Shown: piece after piece, positions 23,728 to 25,379 of the stretch
Layout of the letters: each line of letters starts with the position of its first letter
Position numbering within the stretch: position 1 is the stretch's first letter
Origin: CAYRPO01 sp964426305
GTDB taxonomy: Bacteria; Patescibacteriota; Saccharimonadia; Saccharimonadales; CAIOMD01
DNA length: 25,379 nucleotides
Reading direction: 5' to 3'
Assembly: GCA_964426305.1 (NCBI GenBank)
Contig: CAYRPO010000005.1
Location: forward strand, 1 to 25,379
Notes under the pieces: model-generated
What the model was told of the DNA's origin: nothing
The model's input: the letters and a program-made list of their open reading frames with translations, nothing else
The model's database searches: none
Position numbers and translations under genes: made by a program

Positions 23728-23769
23728 CATAGAAAATACCCCACGCCAACAGGTGGGGTATTTTCTATG
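23728..23769 (+). terminator. Strong terminator after the beta-helix hydrolase
   Basis: 17-bp perfect stem from CATAGAAAATACCCCAC (23728-23744) to GTGGGGTATTTTCTATG (23753-23769), loop GCCAACAG. The A-rich and T-rich stem ends make it work in both directions. It begins about 38 bases after the stop codon. Confidence 0.85.
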
Positions 23770-23777
23770 GTGATCTC

Positions 23778-23905
23778 ACGGAGAATCCGTCGTCGCAAAT
23801 GCTCCTTTGGGGTATTCTTGCGGCGTGCTCGTAGCTAAGAGGTAGCTCCTGTGCGCGTCCTTGAATATCAAACTCCCCATTCGCTTTGCTCACTCTTTCG
23901 GAGTT
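23778..23905 (+). ncRNA. Candidate structured RNA: series of hairpins
   Basis: A 128-base stretch with no good gene. In order on the plus strand: ACGGA-GAA-TCCGT (23778-23790); a 15-bp stem 23791-23825 with a UUU loop, a two-base bulge and three G-U pairs (GU only on the plus strand, A-C mismatches on the other); AGCTA-AGAGG-TAGCT (23833-23847); and AACTCC...GGAGTT (23871-23905). It is flanked by the two strong terminator hairpins. Wobble pairs suggest the plus strand is the transcribed one. The region could be an undescribed small RNA, a 3' UTR, or a dispersed repeat; I recognise no known RNA family. The rest of 23691-24093 holds nothing else I can support. Confidence 0.4.
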
Positions 23906-23926
23906 CTATTCTCATAAAAATGTATC

Positions 23927-23963
23927 AATCAAAGCCACCCACACGAGGTGGGTGGCTTTGATT
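23927..23963. terminator. Second strong hairpin, bidirectional terminator
   Basis: 16-bp perfect stem AATCAAAGCCACCCAC / GTGGGTGGCTTTGATT with loop ACGAG. It is very similar in plan to the hairpin at 23728. On the minus strand it is followed by GATACATTTTTAT, which gives a short U-tract for the toxin-antitoxin transcript coming from the right. Confidence 0.8.
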
Positions 23964-24093
23964 AGTAATCCTAGTTGACCAGGAGTGGAAACCTATTTAC
24001 GATAGCCGCTAATTCTAGATGCGAAACTCAGGCAGCTTATTATCACCTCTGAGGCTGGCCAAGACGGGGTCGAGGCATAGCCCAATGTGCTAC

Positions 24094-24360
24094 TTAATAA
24101 ACCTGACTATGCGTTCCGATATCAAGAAAAATTATCTGGTCTGCCAACTCGATATAAATCACTCGAACATCGCCTGTAATAGAAAAAGCGCGCCTACCCT
24201 GAAGGCCTCCGCTCAGCGCGTGGTCATCAAGTGGTTTGCCACGTTTACCCATGAGAAATAACTTATAGCGCTCCTTAAACTGTCCGACAAGTTTTTGTTG
24301 TGGCTTTATACGTTTTTCATAGTGCTTCTCGAAATTCCGATGAAAGACAACTGGCTTCAT
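24094..24360 (-). CDS. Type II toxin, YafQ/RelE-family mRNA interferase
   Basis: 88 residues with the compact RelE fold. DDHALSGGLQGRRAFSITGDVRVIYI and LDIGTHSQVY are typical of the YafQ branch. H47, D64 and H84 have the same spacing (17 and 20) as E. coli YafQ H50, D67 and H87, which bind and cut mRNA at the ribosomal A site. The start ATG overlaps the antitoxin stop as ATGA (24360-24357), so the pair is co-translated. Antitoxin first, toxin second, is the usual order. The substrate codon preference cannot be read from sequence. Confidence 0.93.
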   Translation of the reverse strand: MKPVVFHRNFEKHYEKRIKPQQKLVGQFKERYKLFLMGKRGKPLDDHALSGGLQGRRAFSITGDVRVIYIELADQIIFLDIGTHSQVY

Positions 24361-24644
24361 AAAGATGCGAGATGATCAAGAGCATCTTGTGCGGACAAGA
24401 AGGGCTTAGAGACATTCTTTCCGCGCAGAGCTTCACTGGTTATCTGATTCAGATTCTTAGTGGCAGTAGGACTCGGCTCGCCCCAGTCGTCAATGCCAAA
24501 GTCAAGGTTTCTGCCCTCAACTTCAGCCTTGGCCCATACTCGAATGTAGGCCTGCGCAGAGTCAAACCCAAGCCGCTTAGCCTTTGCTTCAAGGTTATCT
24601 CGAATGTCTTTGTCCATTGGTATATGAAGGGTTGTAGTGCTCAT
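24357..24644 (-). CDS. Type II antitoxin, RelB/DinJ-type ribbon-helix-helix protein
   Basis: 95 residues. The N-terminus STTTLHIPMDKDIRDNLEAKAKRLG is a ribbon-helix-helix fold (strand TTLHIPM, then two helices), expected to bind its own operator. The C-terminal tail (NLNQITSEALRGKNVSKPFLSAQDALDHLASL) would wrap and block the toxin. The gene has a consensus promoter and no Shine-Dalgarno. Self-repression with the toxin as co-repressor is the usual control; the AT-rich GATATCATT near -10 may be the operator. Together with the toxin this is a complete addiction module. Confidence 0.9.
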   Translation of the reverse strand: MSTTTLHIPMDKDIRDNLEAKAKRLGFDSAQAYIRVWAKAEVEGRNLDFGIDDWGEPSPTATKNLNQITSEALRGKNVSKPFLSAQDALDHLASL

Positions 24645-24650
24645 AGTAGA

Positions 24651-24679
24651 ATGATATCAAAAGTATATAATTATGTCAA
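24651..24679 (-). promoter_or_regulatory. Consensus leaderless promoter of the toxin-antitoxin operon
   Basis: TTGACA (24679-24674) - 17 bases - TATCAT (24656-24651), then TCTACT and the antitoxin ATG at 24644. The -35 is perfect and the spacing ideal. A transcript would start at or within a base or two of the start codon. This is the clearest leaderless promoter in the window. Confidence 0.75.
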
Positions 24680-24688
24680 TGTTGTTCC

Positions 24689-24835
24689 ATGAAGTGCCAT
24701 GTGGCGGGCACCAAACGCATATTCTTATCTGTTAAAGCCGTGGTGATCCAGGTCGATCAGCTGTGGAACTCCATTATTGAAGGAGCTATTCGCATTGATC
24801 AGGCTACTGAAGCCCGAACTATCAATGAAACATAA
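24689..24835 (+). CDS. Short open frame (48 aa), possible gene or remnant
   Basis: ATG at 24689 to TAA at 24833-24835 gives 48 residues, MKCHVAGTKRIFLSVKAVVI and so on, ending in EARTINET. The part WNSIIEGAIRIDQATEART loosely resembles the S-x-IEG...EEAR stretch that precedes Fic domains, and a Fic gene lies just downstream on the opposite strand, so this could be a decayed or inverted piece. No Shine-Dalgarno or -10 is evident. I could not rule out chance. The remaining bases to 24902 show no other gene. Confidence 0.25.
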   Translation: MKCHVAGTKRIFLSVKAVVIQVDQLWNSIIEGAIRIDQATEARTINET

Positions 24836-24902
24836 AATGATATACCTAAGGAATAAGCTGCTAAATTCCTGATTTGTGGGTGTTGTTATGCCAATGGGCT
24901 TC

Positions 24903-25379
24903 TTATTTATCGCGATTCCAGCGATAGACGGCGTTTCGTGCTTTGCCCTCGAGCCTTAAATAACCTCGTTCAGCCAAGCTATTAAGTTTACGTTGCAATG
25001 TACGCCTAGCAACATTCGGTAATATACCTTCAGCATCAGATAAAGATATAGCGTCAAACTGTTTTGCATAAGCCAGTATGTCAATATCATCATGATTTAT
25101 TCTGGCTGGCATATCCCCCACAGCACTCGAAAGAAGGGTGACTTCGGCTAGCAAGACTTTAGTGGATGATAAGAATCCTGAAGTGAAGTATTCCAACCAC
25201 TTAGTGACGTCATTCTTGGCGGCTTTATCATAGTCGTTACCTTGAGAATCGTGTAGGGCGCTATAATATTCTTGTTTAGCCGAAGAGTAGTACGAATCAA
25301 GTACCAGTGATCCACGAAAATCGTAATCACGCAGACCAAGATAAAGGCTTGTGAGCGCACGTGTCGTACGACCGTTACC
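24903..25379 (-). CDS. Fic-domain protein, C-terminal part, cut by window edge
   Basis: The last 158 residues of a Fic protein. It opens with GNGRTTRALTSLYLGLRDYD, the second half of the HPFxDGNGRxxR loop that holds the AMP-transfer site. It ends with a winged-helix DNA-binding-like domain (about 95-158: HDDIDILAYAKQFDAISLSDAEG, then a recognition-helix segment NVARRTLQRKLNSLAERGYLRL). The catalytic His and the inhibitory helix are outside the window. Proteins with this layout usually transfer AMP to a target protein; some act as toxins and the winged helix may bind DNA. The stop TAA is at 24905-24903. The reading frame continues left of the TTG at 25196, so that internal TTG is not the start. 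Confidence 0.88.
   Translation of the reverse strand, partial: GNGRTTRALTSLYLGLRDYDFRGSLVLDSYYSSAKQEYYSALHDSQGNDYDKAAKNDVTKWLEYFTSGFLSSTKVLLAEVTLLSSAVGDMPARINHDDIDILAYAKQFDAISLSDAEGILPNVARRTLQRKLNSLAERGYLRLEGKARNAVYRWNRDK

Noticed and set aside
23760..23910. Minus-strand open frame of about 43 codons (GTGAGCAAAGCG start)
   Set aside because: No Shine-Dalgarno or -10, ends inside the terminator hairpin, and the hairpins explain the sequence better; it may still be a translated repeat.
23966..24093. Possible C-terminal remnant reading ...RGDNKLPEFRI on the minus strand after the toxin
   Set aside because: Short frame without start, motif or recognisable family; not enough to call a pseudogene.
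25148..25360. 70-residue minus-strand frame at the right edge
   Set aside because: Out of frame with the Fic protein, whose GNGRTTR motif lies in the neighbouring frame.
1..25379. CRISPR array, rRNA genes, ordinary tRNA genes, insertion sequences
   Set aside because: I looked for spaced direct repeats, tRNA-type T loops, rRNA core motifs and transposase frames and found none apart from the tmRNA.

Overview
The window looks like a stretch of a Patescibacteria (CPR) genome, most likely a Candidatus Saccharibacteria (TM7) relative. The reasons are very compact spacing, ATGA/TAATG gene overlaps, lower glycolysis packed into one locus, a fused D-lactate dehydrogenase/phosphoglycerate mutase, small anchored proteins of no known family, and TGA used as an ordinary stop (which argues against the recoded Gracilibacteria/Absconditabacteria). 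The taxon is an inference from gene content. A run of exactly 100 N (7033-7132) marks a scaffold join, so this is probably a draft or metagenome assembly.

Left part (1-8070). Most genes are on the minus strand: 5'-truncated-by-window metG, a 53-residue zinc-ribbon gene that overlaps the stop of a GH37 trehalase, an anchored protein and a histidine phosphatase. A DUF4396 membrane protein and a Nudix-like protein with a damaged Nudix box run on the plus strand. They converge, at a terminator, on a tmRNA gene (ssrA, minus strand) with a complete tag reading frame. Next come a cysteine-containing hypothetical protein, the C-terminal part of rsmA/ksgA, the gap, and the N-terminal part of a DUF348/G5 cell-wall protein (YabE/RpfB-like). 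The yabE-ksgA order is the classic Gram-positive one.

Middle part (8191-21331). A Nudix hydrolase is coupled to pcrA/uvrD. Then follows the carbon cluster, read right to left: ppsA, pyk, pgk, tpiA and a tail-anchored protein; divergently from ppsA an adenylate-kinase-like gene; then the D-LDH-PGM fusion, and divergently from it enolase. Together these cover triose-phosphate isomerisation, 3-PGK, PGM, enolase, both directions of PEP/pyruvate interconversion and reduction to lactate. Only GAPDH is missing from the run between triose phosphate and lactate.

Right part (21348-25379) looks accessory: a GC-rich GNAT-like gene, an anchored beta-helix glycoside hydrolase ending in a dockerin, about 240 bases of consecutive hairpins that may be a structured RNA, a YafQ/DinJ-type toxin-antitoxin pair and the C-terminal part of a Fic protein.

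Regulation. Across the window many gene-leading start codons have a -10-like hexamer ending 5-7 bases before them and no Shine-Dalgarno (metG, trehalase, DUF4396, Nudix-like, pcrA, adenylate-kinase-like, D-LDH-PGM, eno, beta-helix hydrolase, antitoxin), which predicts widespread leaderless mRNAs. Several others (ppsA, pgk, the phosphatase, the anchored protein, the GNAT-like gene) carry a Shine-Dalgarno.
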